From assembly GCA_951813535.1 (NCBI GenBank), contig OX638345.1, forward strand, positions 757,029 to 821,028: a DNA stretch of 64,000 bases, in the 5' to 3' direction. The notes under the pieces are model-generated. The model was not told the origin of the DNA. It made no database searches and saw only the letters and a program-made list of their open reading frames with translations. Both the position numbers and the translations under genes were made by a program. The stretch is from an uncultured Dehalococcoidia bacterium. Its GTDB lineage: Bacteria; Chloroflexota; Dehalococcoidia; Lucifugimonadales; UBA3495. Below, piece after piece: positions 45,760 to 55,422 of this stretch (the first letter of the stretch is position 1; each line of letters begins with the position of its first letter).

Positions 45760-46743
45760 CTACTCCTGGCCGCGCAGCCAGCGGGCGACTTCCTTGGCGT
45801 GATAGGAGATGATGATGTCCGCGCCGGCGCGGCGGATGGCCGTCAGCAGTTCCAGCGTAACCGGCTTTTCGTCAATCCAACCGGCCCGCGATGCTGCCTT
45901 AACCATGGAGTACTCGCCGCTCACGTTGTACGCTGCCAGAGGGTAGTCGTACCGCTCCCGGGCCTCCTTGATAACGTCCATGTACGCCATGGCCGGCTTG
46001 ACCATCACGATGTCCGCGCCCTCGGCGATGTCCGACTCGATCTCCCGCATGGCCATGCGACGGTTGGCCGGGTCCATCTGGTAGCTGCGACGGTCACCGA
46101 ACTGCGGGGTGGAGTCGGCGGCGATACGGAAGGGGCCATAAAACGACGAGGCGTATTTGGCCGCGTAGCCCATGATCGGCGTGTCGTCGTAGCCGTGGGC
46201 GTCCAGGGTCTCGCGTATCGCGCGGACCTGCCCGTCCATCATCGAGGATGGCGCGACCATGTCGGCGCCGGCCTGCACCTGCGTCAACGCCGACCGGGCC
46301 AGCAGTTCCAGCGTGGCGTCGTTGTCGATCCGGTCACCGTCGATGATGCCGCAATGCCCGTGATCGGTGTACTCGCACAGGCACACGTCGCCGATCACCA
46401 TCAGGCCCGGCGCGCGGTCCTTGATGGTGCGCGTCGCCTCCTGGATTATCCCTTCGGGATCGTAGGCTCCGCTGCCCACCCCGTCCTTTTCCGGCGGCAA
46501 ACCGAACAGCAGCACCGAGGGGATGCCCAGCTCAACCACCTCGTCGATCTCCTCGCCCAGGCGGTCGATGGAGGTGTGATAACACCCGGGCATCGGCTCG
46601 ATCTCCTCCCGGATGTTCTCCCCGTGGGTCACGAACATGGGGTAGATGAAGTTGGCGGCGCTGATGCGGGTCTCCCGCACCATGTCGCGCACCGGGGCCT
46701 TCTCGCGCAGCCGGCGCATGCGCAAATCGGGGTGCTTCAGCAT
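45760..46743 (-). CDS. hemB: Porphobilinogen synthase (delta-aminolevulinate dehydratase)
   Basis: A 327-residue HemB. The ATG at 46743 has a GGAGGG SD; a GTG at 46758 overlapping the previous stop is the alternative. Motifs: YPMFVTHGENI, the zinc site DVCLCEYTDHGHCG, the catalytic Lys residues in YAAKYASSFYGPFR and MVKPAMAYMD. It condenses two 5-aminolevulinates to porphobilinogen. It follows the cobA-hemD fusion gene by 11 bp. Confidence 0.96.
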   Translation of the reverse strand: MLKHPDLRMRRLREKAPVRDMVRETRISAANFIYPMFVTHGENIREEIEPMPGCYHTSIDRLGEEIDEVVELGIPSVLLFGLPPEKDGVGSGAYDPEGIIQEATRTIKDRAPGLMVIGDVCLCEYTDHGHCGIIDGDRIDNDATLELLARSALTQVQAGADMVAPSSMMDGQVRAIRETLDAHGYDDTPIMGYAAKYASSFYGPFRIAADSTPQFGDRRSYQMDPANRRMAMREIESDIAEGADIVMVKPAMAYMDVIKEARERYDYPLAAYNVSGEYSMVKAASRAGWIDEKPVTLELLTAIRRAGADIIISYHAKEVARWLRGQE

Positions 46744-46754
46744 GATGTCCCTCC

Positions 46755-48323
<1,569 letters not shown>

Positions 48324-48334
48324 CTGTGCACCGG

Positions 48335-48808
48335 TCAGTTGGCGCGTCTGCCGATGAGGGACTGGATCGCTGCCATTTTCCGCTCGTCGTCGCTGGTTTG
48401 CATGAAGTCTTCGATGGCTGCTTCAGCGAAGTTTATCCAGGCCATGGTTTCATCTAGGGAGAAGGTTTTGTTCTGATCGTAGTCTGCCAAGTGTCGCTGT
48501 TCCTGAAGCTGTGAGAATACGTCCGCGAATTGTCTGATTTGCGGAGAGAACAGGCCCAAGTCTTGCAGCAAGTTACGCCTCGCTGCACCGTGGTTCAACC
48601 CACGGTAGACGCGCGACCAGGCGTGTTCAGTCAATGGGTCTTGGGGTGTATCCACCAAGCAGTCGGCGTTGCTGCTGGCTAACGCGTGAAACATGGCGTA
48701 GTAGGCGGTGCTGACCGCCCGGCGCAATGAGTCTTGCAATGGCTGAGTATTGGGATGTAGCGTAGTGGTCAGTAACCGGCTGGTCGCGATAAGGTCTTGC
48801 CAACGCAT
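48335..48808 (-). CDS. HEPN-domain protein, possible toxin
   Basis: A 157-residue HEPN protein: RRAVSTAYYAMFHALASSNADCL is the first HEPN helix pair and QRHLADYDQNKTF holds the R-x-x-A-D-Y (RHxADY) stretch seen in many HEPN proteins, though not in the strict RxxxxH RNase form. It overlaps the stop of the upstream gene by one base (TAATG). With its partner it resembles HEPN/MNT toxin-antitoxin pairs. It is 11 bp from the cobA-hemD gene, so it sits inside the tetrapyrrole run. Confidence 0.75.
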   Translation of the reverse strand: MRWQDLIATSRLLTTTLHPNTQPLQDSLRRAVSTAYYAMFHALASSNADCLVDTPQDPLTEHAWSRVYRGLNHGAARRNLLQDLGLFSPQIRQFADVFSQLQEQRHLADYDQNKTFSLDETMAWINFAEAAIEDFMQTSDDERKMAAIQSLIGRRAN

Positions 48809-49143
48809 TAGCCCTGCCCATCGTATTGCCGCGCCGCCGCCATCTCGGACTGCAATCGGTCATATTCGCTCTTGGAGATGTACGAGACGGAAGGAACGTG
48901 CAGTATGCCGATTTCGTGCAGATGTGGCCGTATTTCATCGTTCAGCGCGACAAGCGATCGGAAGTTCAGATCTCCCCGGGGACCTTCATAGATAGCGCGC
49001 ATATCAAGGAACTCTTCGCCTTCCGCGTTCAGCCTGACATCGGCGTGTATGTTGCAGAACCTGACTGAGCCGTGGAACTGGGCGCGCAGGCCCGCCAGGA
49101 TAATCTGCTTCGCCTTTTCCTGCGTTTCCAGTGCGATGGTCAT
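48808..49143 (-). CDS. Nucleotidyltransferase-like partner of the HEPN protein
   Basis: A 111-residue protein: MTIALETQEKAKQIILAGLRAQFHG, then strand-helix elements VRFCNIHADVRLNAEGEEFLDMRAIYEG, SLVALNDEIRPHLHEIGILHVPSVSYISKSEYDRL. This order resembles minimal nucleotidyltransferases, with GEEFLDMRAIY in the place of the second metal-binding strand, but the GSxxxG/S motif is lacking, so it is probably catalytically degenerate. Such proteins act as antitoxin to HEPN toxins. A GGGAG SD precedes the ATG. The call rests on fold pattern and coupling. Confidence 0.55.
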   Translation of the reverse strand: MTIALETQEKAKQIILAGLRAQFHGSVRFCNIHADVRLNAEGEEFLDMRAIYEGPRGDLNFRSLVALNDEIRPHLHEIGILHVPSVSYISKSEYDRLQSEMAAARQYDGQG

Positions 49144-49245
49144 AGGCTCTCCCTCGGGCTAACGGTGGTGGCTCAGATTCGCCGCGCCAGAATCAAATGG
49201 TAACTGCTTCCGTCGAGGCGGCACAACGGGAGGCAATGCTCATTC

Positions 49246-50160
49246 TCATCCCAGCAGCTCCGCCGCTCCCTGCTCTCGCAGTTTTTCCCAAGCCCTGGCA
49301 GCCAGGCCCACCGGACCAGACGCTTCGCCGGCTACGGTGGCGCGGTAGGCGACCGATCCGTCGGGTGCTCCCATGAACACCGTCATCCGCAAGGAGGCGC
49401 CGCCGTCGGCCTCCGCGTAGGCTCCCACCGGAACCTGGCAGCCGCCGCCCAGCGCCTCCAGGAAGGACCGCTCTGCGGTGACTGCGGCAGTGGTTGGCGC
49501 GTGATCGGCCGATGCAACCAGCGCGGCCGTGCCTTCGTCGTCAGCTCGGATCTCCACCGCCATCGCGCCCTGGCCCGGGGGCGGCACAAATTGTTCCGGC
49601 GAAAGATATTCGGTGATCGCGCCGGACATTCCCATCCGATCCAGACCGGCGACGGCGATCACCGTGCCGTCACATTCCTCGCCCGACGCTTTCCGGAGGC
49701 GGGTATCCACGTTTCCCCGGATGGGAACGATTTCCAGATCGGGGCGCCGTTCTGCAATCTGCGCCTGTCGTCTGGGGCTGCTGGTGCCGATCTTTGCGCC
49801 TCTGGGAAATTCGTCCAGCGGCTTGCCCAGATGTGAAACCAGCGCATCCCGTGGGTCGGCGCGCTCCAGCACGGCCCCCAGGGTCATACCCTCGGGCAAC
49901 ACGGTGGGCATGTCCTTCAGGCTGTGCACCGCCATGTCGATTTCGCGGGTTTCAAGACGGCGCTCGATCTCCTTAACGAATACTCCGAGACCCATGCCGG
50001 CCAAGGGTGCGGTCTGGTTGGCATCGCCCTGTGTGGTGACCGTTACAACTTCGAACCGGGCGTCGGGATGGGCTTTACGCAGGACCGCCAGGGTCAGCTC
50101 GGTCTGGATCAACGCCAGCCGACTGCCGCGGGTGCCCACCCGTATCGTGACGCCAGCCAT
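49246..50160 (-). CDS. hemC: Hydroxymethylbilane synthase (porphobilinogen deaminase)
   Basis: A 304-residue HemC: RVGTRGSRLALIQTELTLAVL, HSLKDMPTVLPEGM, GTSSPRRQAQI, RGNVDTRLRK, PPPGQGAMAVEIR, and the dipyrromethane-cofactor Cys in LGGGCQVPVGAYAE. It polymerises four porphobilinogens to hydroxymethylbilane. It follows hemA by 17 bp and precedes the HEPN module by about 100 bp. Confidence 0.96.
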   Translation of the reverse strand: MAGVTIRVGTRGSRLALIQTELTLAVLRKAHPDARFEVVTVTTQGDANQTAPLAGMGLGVFVKEIERRLETREIDMAVHSLKDMPTVLPEGMTLGAVLERADPRDALVSHLGKPLDEFPRGAKIGTSSPRRQAQIAERRPDLEIVPIRGNVDTRLRKASGEECDGTVIAVAGLDRMGMSGAITEYLSPEQFVPPPGQGAMAVEIRADDEGTAALVASADHAPTTAAVTAERSFLEALGGGCQVPVGAYAEADGGASLRMTVFMGAPDGSVAYRATVAGEASGPVGLAARAWEKLREQGAAELLG

Positions 50161-50177
50161 GAGCCAGGTTCAGTACG

Positions 50178-51449
50178 TCAGCGACGGCCGCGCCGATCGT
50201 CGTCGTGCCAGAACAGGCGGCGCGCCACCCGGTAGTCCGTCGTGTTATCCCCGGAGCGCAGCTCCACCGTGGGCTGGTGCAGCAGCTTCTTGACCAGCGC
50301 GTTGGTCATCGCGTGAAGCCTTTCCGCGAGCTCGCCATCCTCGTCCTCGTCCAGCATCCGCAGGGTGCGGGCCACTTCTTCGCGACGCAGCGCGTCCGCC
50401 CGGCGACGCATACCCACCACCAGTTCCATAGTGTCCGACGAGTGCCACCACTCTGCAAACCGGGACAACTCGGCGTCAACCAGCGTGCCCGCCTTCTGCA
50501 CTTCACCTGCCAGGCCGTCCAGCGAGACCTCAGCCACCTGCGCCAGGGCGTCGATGTCAAACAACCGCGCCTGACCAAGATCGCCCACAGCGGGATCGAT
50601 GTCGCGAGGCACCGCGATGTCGATCAGCATCATGGGCTCGGCGCTGCGGCGTTGCGCCAGAGCCTCCGCGACCATGGCTTCATCCACCACGTACCCGGGC
50701 GACCCGGTACTGCTGATGACCAGGTCCGCGTCCGCCAGCGCGCACCCCAGATTTTCGAACGGTGTCGCCACGCCACCCAGTTGGCGCGCCAGATCCTGGG
50801 CTCGCCAGTGGGTGCGATTGACCACGGTGATTTGCTGGACACCCGCGTCGGTCAGAGCCCGCGCCACCATCCGGCCCGCGTCCCCGGCGCCGATAACCAG
50901 CGCTCGGCGATCGTCGAGGCGGTCAAACAGGCCTCGGGCCAGCTGCACCGCCGCGCGGCTGACCGATCGTGAGTGCTGCCCGATGTTGGTTTCCCGATGC
51001 ACCCTCCGTCCGGCGCGCAGGGCATCGTGGAAGACGCGTGTCAAAGGGCTCTTGATGTACCCGCCCTGGCTGGCCACGCTGAACGCCCCCCGCACCTGGC
51101 CCAGGATCTGCCGCTCGCCGACGATCATCGATTCCAGACCGCTGGCCACCCGGAACAGGTGTGATACGCAATCCGATTCCCATAGCTGATAGATGTGCCG
51201 TTCCAGCTCCGGGCCGGGCACGCCGGAATAGCCGATCAGGAAGTCGCCGACGCGGCCAACCAACCCGATATCGTCCGGGTCATACGTGTACACCTCGGTA
51301 CGGTTGCAGGTCGAAACGATGACCGATTGCGGCACGTATTCCGACAACTGCCCCAGCGCGTCGGGCAACTGTTCCCGCTCCACGCTGAGCCGCTCGCGCA
51401 ACTCCACCGGCGCCGTCCGGTGATCCAGGCCCAATACCAGGAGGCTCAA
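50178..51449 (-). CDS. hemA: Glutamyl-tRNA reductase
   Basis: A 423-residue HemA starting at TTG (51449), which overlaps the stop of the upstream gene by 4 nt and has a GGAGG SD seven bases upstream; the longer frame reads into that gene. Motifs: LVLGLDHRTAPVELRERL, the catalytic Cys48 in STCNRTEVY, SMIVGERQILGQVRGAF, and NADPH-binding VIGAGDAGRMVARALTDAG. It reduces Glu-tRNA to glutamate-1-semialdehyde, the committed step of the C5 route. It is co-transcribed with the sirC-like gene. Confidence 0.96.
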   Translation of the reverse strand: MSLLVLGLDHRTAPVELRERLSVEREQLPDALGQLSEYVPQSVIVSTCNRTEVYTYDPDDIGLVGRVGDFLIGYSGVPGPELERHIYQLWESDCVSHLFRVASGLESMIVGERQILGQVRGAFSVASQGGYIKSPLTRVFHDALRAGRRVHRETNIGQHSRSVSRAAVQLARGLFDRLDDRRALVIGAGDAGRMVARALTDAGVQQITVVNRTHWRAQDLARQLGGVATPFENLGCALADADLVISSTGSPGYVVDEAMVAEALAQRRSAEPMMLIDIAVPRDIDPAVGDLGQARLFDIDALAQVAEVSLDGLAGEVQKAGTLVDAELSRFAEWWHSSDTMELVVGMRRRADALRREEVARTLRMLDEDEDGELAERLHAMTNALVKKLLHQPTVELRSGDNTTDYRVARRLFWHDDDRRGRR

Positions 51450-52165
51450 CTCACTGCCTCCGCCGCGCGCAATGCGGCCCGTTTGACGCATCCGCCGGTC
51501 CGGCAGGCGGTCAGGTCGGGGCACATTTCGGGTAGATCGGGATTCAGCAACTGGGCCAGCACCGCGTCCACCGCTTCGTCATCCCTGCCGTTGCGCGCCA
51601 TCGTCAGCAGGTCCTCGGTGATGACGCACTGCCACCGGGTGGGGTCGATCACCGTCCGTTGCTCTTTGATGACCTTGCGCGCCCGAGCCAGAATGTCCGC
51701 CAGGTCGGCCCACTGCAGCACCTTGTCTTCGGAGAGCGTTTCCCGCATCTTGCGGGCCAGGGCCGGGCTGGCCCCTCCCGTGGAAATCGCCAGCGTGATC
51801 GGGTCCCGCCTGACGATCGAAGGCGCGATGAACGTGCACTGGTCGGGGTCGTCCACCACGTTGAGCAGCACGCCGCGCGCTTCCGCTTCCTCGTATATCT
51901 GCCGGTTCACGTGCCAGACGTTGGTCGCCGCCACGGCAATGAACGCACCGTCCAGGTCACCCGGCCGGTACTCCCGTTGGACCAGCGTGATGTGTCCGCG
52001 TTGGGCCGCGCGCCTGATGCCGTCGGTGCACTGCGGGCTGATCAGGGTGATGTCGGCCCCGGAGTCGCGAAGGGCTGCCAACTTGCCCTGGGCGATGGTC
52101 CCGCCGCCCAGGATAACGCAGCGCTTGCCGGTCAGGTTGAGATATACAGGGTAATACTCAGGCAT
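51446..52165 (-). CDS. Precorrin-2 dehydrogenase/sirohydrochlorin ferrochelatase-like protein
   Basis: A 239-residue protein of the Met8p/SirC/CysG-N type: YYPVYLNLTGKRCVILGGGTIAQGKLAALRDSGADITLISP, LLNVVDDPDQCTFIAPSIVRRDPITLAISTGGASPALARKMRE. It oxidises precorrin-2 to sirohydrochlorin and may also insert iron. The C-terminal 35 residues carry a cysteine group CPDLTACRTGGC that is not usual in the family and could bind a metal. It lies between the fused ahbA-ahbB gene and hemA. Confidence 0.92.
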   Translation of the reverse strand: MPEYYPVYLNLTGKRCVILGGGTIAQGKLAALRDSGADITLISPQCTDGIRRAAQRGHITLVQREYRPGDLDGAFIAVAATNVWHVNRQIYEEAEARGVLLNVVDDPDQCTFIAPSIVRRDPITLAISTGGASPALARKMRETLSEDKVLQWADLADILARARKVIKEQRTVIDPTRWQCVITEDLLTMARNGRDDEAVDAVLAQLLNPDLPEMCPDLTACRTGGCVKRAALRAAEAVS

Positions 52166-52188
52166 GGTGTTTGATTTCGCAGGGGTTT

Positions 52189-52278
52189 GTCAGAATCAGG
52201 GTTTTCAAGATTGCCGGATTGACATGATTGGGAGGGGTAATCCTGAAAATCTTGAAATCCCGTAAATCCTGATTCTGA
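52189..52278. repeat. Interspersed imperfect inverted repeat, copy B
   Basis: GTCAGAATCAGG on the left and CCTGATTCTGA on the right frame a 90-bp unit; internal AAGATTGCCGGATT and AATCTTGAAATCCCG extend the pairing. The centre is shorter than in copies A, C and D. It fills most of the 130-bp gap between the ahbA-ahbB fusion and the precorrin-2 dehydrogenase gene. Confidence 0.8.
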
Positions 52279-52295
52279 AGAATGGCAATTCCGTC

Positions 52296-53396
52296 CTAGA
52301 CCAGCGCCTCCGCCATGGCCTCGGCCTCTTCGGCGCTGTCCCAGAACCGTTCGTAGTCCTCGACGAAGTAGCGGACGCGGGTCTTCTTGTACTCGCGGGT
52401 GCTGTAGAGCAACAGGTTTTCATTGATACCCGTGGCCTGGGCGATGTTCCTGCCGATCTCCTCGCACTCGTCCCGCGTGGGCGCATGCACCATGGTGAAG
52501 TGGCTGTATTCCCAGTCGGGGAAGGTTGGCCGCTCGTAGCAGTGCGTAACCGCCGGGTTCTCCGCCATGATCATCCCGACCTCTTCGGAGCGTTCCGGCG
52601 GGACTTTCCAGACGATCATTGCGTTGGCGCGGAAGCCGGATCGGCGGTGGTACAGCACCGCGCTGAACCGCCGCATCAGCTTGCGCTCCTGGTACTCGCC
52701 CAACTGCGCGAACAATTCAGGAACCGTCAGGCCCAGCCGTTGCGCCATGTCGTCGAAGGGGCGGGATACCAGCGGCAGGTCCTCCTGAGCCTCACGGATC
52801 ACCTGTTTGTCCCACTCGGTGATCTCCTGGGCCTGGTTCCAGTCGCTGGCCGGAACACGCGATTGGTCGTTGGCTTGGCCGTTAGTCTGGCCGGAGTCGG
52901 GGTTGTAGTTGTAGGCGTCGCTGCGCCGCTTCACCATGTCAAAGTTCACGCCGATTTTGAAGAACCGGATGGTGGGCATGATGCGGAACTCGATGGCGTT
53001 GGTTTTTTCCGCCATCCACTGCACAGTCTCCGCCAGGTCGCCATCGGGTGGCACGGCCAGGGTGAACCAGAGGTTGTAGTACGAACCTTCTCGCGCGTAG
53101 TTGTGGCTCACTCCCGGGTGCCGGTTGATGAAGATGGCGCCGGGGTGGAGGTCGTCATCGCCGTAAGCGAACGCCACCAGCGTGGTCTTGTAACCCAGGC
53201 GGCGTGTATCGAAGATCGCGCTGATCTGTCGCACCACGTTCTGCCGCTTCAGCTCGGTGAGCCGCTCCAGGAGTTCGGCCTCGCTGATACCCAGGTCCTC
53301 GGCGATGACCCCATACGGTTCCTCGACCATGGGGAAATTGCTCTGGACCATGTTGAGCAGCTTGCGGTCGGTAATATCCATAGATTCCGTAGTCAT
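52296..53396 (-). CDS. ahbAB: Fused siroheme decarboxylase, AhbA-AhbB type
   Basis: A 366-residue protein with two Lrp/AsnC-like halves. Residues 6-165 are the AhbA-like unit (DITDRKLLNMVQSNFPMVEEPYGVIAEDLGISEAELLERL, VVRQISAIFDTRRLGY); a Gln/Asn-rich linker follows; residues 190-366 are the AhbB-like unit (EWDKQVIREAQEDLPLVSRPFDDMAQRLGLTVPELFAQL, LMRRFSAVLYHRRSGF). AhbA and AhbB remove two carboxyl groups from siroheme to give 12,18-didecarboxysiroheme. Related NirDL fusions serve haem d1 synthesis, the main alternative. AhbC and AhbD are not in the window. Confidence 0.85.
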   Translation of the reverse strand: MTTESMDITDRKLLNMVQSNFPMVEEPYGVIAEDLGISEAELLERLTELKRQNVVRQISAIFDTRRLGYKTTLVAFAYGDDDLHPGAIFINRHPGVSHNYAREGSYYNLWFTLAVPPDGDLAETVQWMAEKTNAIEFRIMPTIRFFKIGVNFDMVKRRSDAYNYNPDSGQTNGQANDQSRVPASDWNQAQEITEWDKQVIREAQEDLPLVSRPFDDMAQRLGLTVPELFAQLGEYQERKLMRRFSAVLYHRRSGFRANAMIVWKVPPERSEEVGMIMAENPAVTHCYERPTFPDWEYSHFTMVHAPTRDECEEIGRNIAQATGINENLLLYSTREYKKTRVRYFVEDYERFWDSAEEAEAMAEALV

Positions 53397-53423
53397 GTCA
53401 CGCCACCATCCGACGCCAGCCGG

Positions 53424-54050
53424 TCATTCCTGCCGGCCATCGTTTGTGTCATTGTCTTTCGCAGCCAGCCGGATGCTGTATGCGTCAACCAACCCGACCA
53501 ACACTCCGTCTGAGATTTCCACCACCTGCCGGAGCCGGTCCGGTTGCACCGCCTCGACCACGGCCTGTCGAAAGAACAAAAAGGCCTGCACGCTGTCGGT
53601 CAGCGGCACGCCTCTCGCGGCCATCTCCGAGCCGTATTCGTGGCCCAGCATGTGGGTCTCGGACATCGTCTCGCCCTTGCGTCCATTGTGGCCTTCGAGG
53701 TCGTTCCTCAGCAGCAGCGACAGCAGGCGTCGTCCGAACAGGCGCATCCGGTCCCGGCCCTCAGCCTGGAAGCTCTCCATCCAGGCCTGTTCAGAGACGT
53801 CCGACTGGCTCAACTTGCTGCGGATACGCCGGAGCGCCAGATCCTCAGGGTCCGAGCCTTCGGTCTGCTTCCGGTCCAGGAGCGCGTCGACGTCTTCACG
53901 CAGGAAACGCCGATGCCCACCGGGAGTGCGGTAAACGGGCAAACGTCCGCGATCCGCCCACTGCCGGAGGGTGGCCTCGTTGATTTCCAACGCCCGGCAC
54001 ACCTCGCCGAGGGACATCCAGCGCGGCGGGTTTTCTGTACTCGTGGCCAC
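53424..54050 (-). CDS. MerR-like HTH regulator with RsbRD-type C-terminal domain
   Basis: A 208-residue protein (GTG start). Residues 10-60 form a MerR/excisionase-type winged helix (SLGEVCRALEINEATLRQWADRGRLPVYRTPGGHRRFLREDVDALL). Residues about 75-200 form an alpha-helical domain (RLFGRRLLSLLLRNDLEG, YGSEMAARGVPLTDSVQAFLFFRQAVVEAV) resembling the RsbRD N-terminal, globin-like domain of stress sensors. It could regulate the tetrapyrrole cluster it heads; no haem-binding His can be assigned with certainty. A promoter and a near-palindromic site lie upstream. Confidence 0.7.
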   Translation of the reverse strand: MATSTENPPRWMSLGEVCRALEINEATLRQWADRGRLPVYRTPGGHRRFLREDVDALLDRKQTEGSDPEDLALRRIRSKLSQSDVSEQAWMESFQAEGRDRMRLFGRRLLSLLLRNDLEGHNGRKGETMSETHMLGHEYGSEMAARGVPLTDSVQAFLFFRQAVVEAVQPDRLRQVVEISDGVLVGLVDAYSIRLAAKDNDTNDGRQE

Positions 54051-54052
54051 CT

Positions 54053-54095
54053 AAACCTGTGGAAACCTCCAGTAATCGCCGAACCCTACAGGTTT
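54053..54095. promoter_or_regulatory. Perfect 8-bp inverted repeat, possible operator
   Basis: AAACCTGT (54053-54060) and ACAGGTTT (54088-54095) flank a 27-bp spacer, between the promoter and the GTG of the MerR-like gene. The position, just downstream of the expected start of transcription, suits a repressor site. Not proven. Confidence 0.45.
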
Positions 54096-54104
54096 GGCGC
54101 GAAA

Positions 54105-54133
54105 ATCCTAGCACAGGGAGCACGGGTGGTCAA
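54105..54133 (-). promoter_or_regulatory. Promoter TTGACC-N17-TAGGAT ahead of the tetrapyrrole cluster
   Basis: On the minus strand TTGACC (54133-54128) and TGC-TAGGAT (extended -10, hexamer 54110-54105) are 17 bp apart, leading into the regulator and the cluster behind it. Confidence 0.6.
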
Positions 54134-54270
54134 CGCTCAAACGAACCTCAAGAGGCGAATTCGCTACTCGGCCCATGCTCACGCTGAGATGTATTCCGGC
54201 TTGGCTGCAGCGAATGTCGCCAAACCTATTGGCGGCTCTGGGCGGTGTGGACGTTACTGGTGTCGTGCTC

Positions 54271-55083
54271 CTATGCATTGTGCTCTTGTGCTGGTGAAAA
54301 CTTTTGCAGCAAGTGTTGCACGGCGAAGTCTGTTGACTCGCGTAGCCGGGCTACGGTGTTGCGCATGGATCCGTTGGTATAAAAGTGGCTGGTCTCGAAG
54401 TTGCATCGGATCGCGTCTTGGATGATCTCTTCGTACGAATCGTGTTGTTGGATCCATTGCCCATACACTTTGAAATCGGCTTCTCGGCTCGTGCCGGGGA
54501 TGTACGCGAAGTTGGGTTCTGGTGCGAGGGCGTCTTTGATCGCCTCATCGACTCTATCTGGGAGGGTGTATCGTAGGACGGTTTGGCTGAAAAATACTGA
54601 GTATGCTGCATACAGTATCTCGACGTGGATGCGCAAATCGATTCGGGATATGAGATCGTCGTCGAGCTGATAGTCTAATGACCAGTATCTCATTTCGGCG
54701 AAATGCTTCTCGCGGCCGGTCGCCTTGAGATATGCTTGTAAGGATGAGTAGTGTCTGTTTATAGGTTTAGTTGCGTCGATGTCGTAGTACGATACCGCTC
54801 GGGCGAAAGCTTGGTCGAGGAACTCTGCGTCGGTTTGTGCTGATTCTCTGAGGAGATCGAGCTGTTTGTGGAGGTCGTGGCCGTATTTGTACTCTCCGAC
54901 TGATTGCTGGATCCGATACTTGAGGCTTTTCTCAATGGTTAGATGTGCCAGTGGAATTCGATTGAGAACTCGGTTAATGACGACGTCTGGCACCAAGTCC
55001 GATTGGACTGGTGCTAATTGGATCATCCTGATGATGTCCCATACGGAGTTCTGTGCGATGCTGTTTCGTAGTCTTTCGCTCAT
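54271..55083 (-). CDS. Unknown helical protein, 270 aa, lower GC
   Basis: A 270-residue protein starting MSERLRNSIAQNSVWDIIRMIQLAP, with an AAGG SD. It is rich in Asp, Arg, Tyr and Phe and predicted mostly helical, with no signal peptide, metal motif or Walker motif. Features include QQSVGEYKYGHDLHKQLDLL, RHYSSLQAYLKATGREKHFAEMRYWSLDYQLDDDL and HDSYEEIIQDAIRCN. Its base composition is close to 50 % GC, clearly below the neighbours, suggesting horizontal acquisition. It is flanked by a 220-bp gap and by repeat copy C. I recognise no family. Confidence 0.65.
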   Translation of the reverse strand: MSERLRNSIAQNSVWDIIRMIQLAPVQSDLVPDVVINRVLNRIPLAHLTIEKSLKYRIQQSVGEYKYGHDLHKQLDLLRESAQTDAEFLDQAFARAVSYYDIDATKPINRHYSSLQAYLKATGREKHFAEMRYWSLDYQLDDDLISRIDLRIHVEILYAAYSVFFSQTVLRYTLPDRVDEAIKDALAPEPNFAYIPGTSREADFKVYGQWIQQHDSYEEIIQDAIRCNFETSHFYTNGSMRNTVARLRESTDFAVQHLLQKFSPAQEHNA

Positions 55084-55422
55084 GGATTCGTTACCTTAAG
55101 CTCGGTGTGGTCCTGGTGACTTATGAAGTCGTTCAAGTTATCGGCTGCGTTCGTAGCCTCATTGAGTGGTGGCAGGAGTAGCGAAATCACCTGGAATCTC
55201 AAGGGTACCCACTGTGCGGTGGGGATACGTCAGAATCAGGATTTGGGGATTATCAGGATTGGAACCGTTCCGTGATGGAGATCTCCCAATCCCGCCAAAT
55301 CATAAAATCCCGTAAATCTTGATTCTGACGATGTACGAAAGTGGAACGCGCGAGCGGAGATTCACCGCGCGGAATTGACGTCGCAGCGAGAGGCCCGGGT
55401 GCGTTTCCAGTCCCTCAATCCT
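55084..55422. other. Gene-free stretch, 339 bp, holding repeat copy C
   Basis: No reading frame of interest. The middle third is the inverted repeat at 55229-55329; the rest lacks recognisable promoter or RNA signals. Confidence 0.6.
55229..55329. repeat. Interspersed imperfect inverted repeat, copy C
   Basis: GTCAGAATCAGGATTT at the left end pairs with AAATCTTGATTCTGAC at the right. The centre GGATTGGAACCGTTCC...ATGGAGATCTCC matches the minus strand of copy A, and the right flank (GATGTACGAAAGTGGAA) matches that of copy D. Confidence 0.85.
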
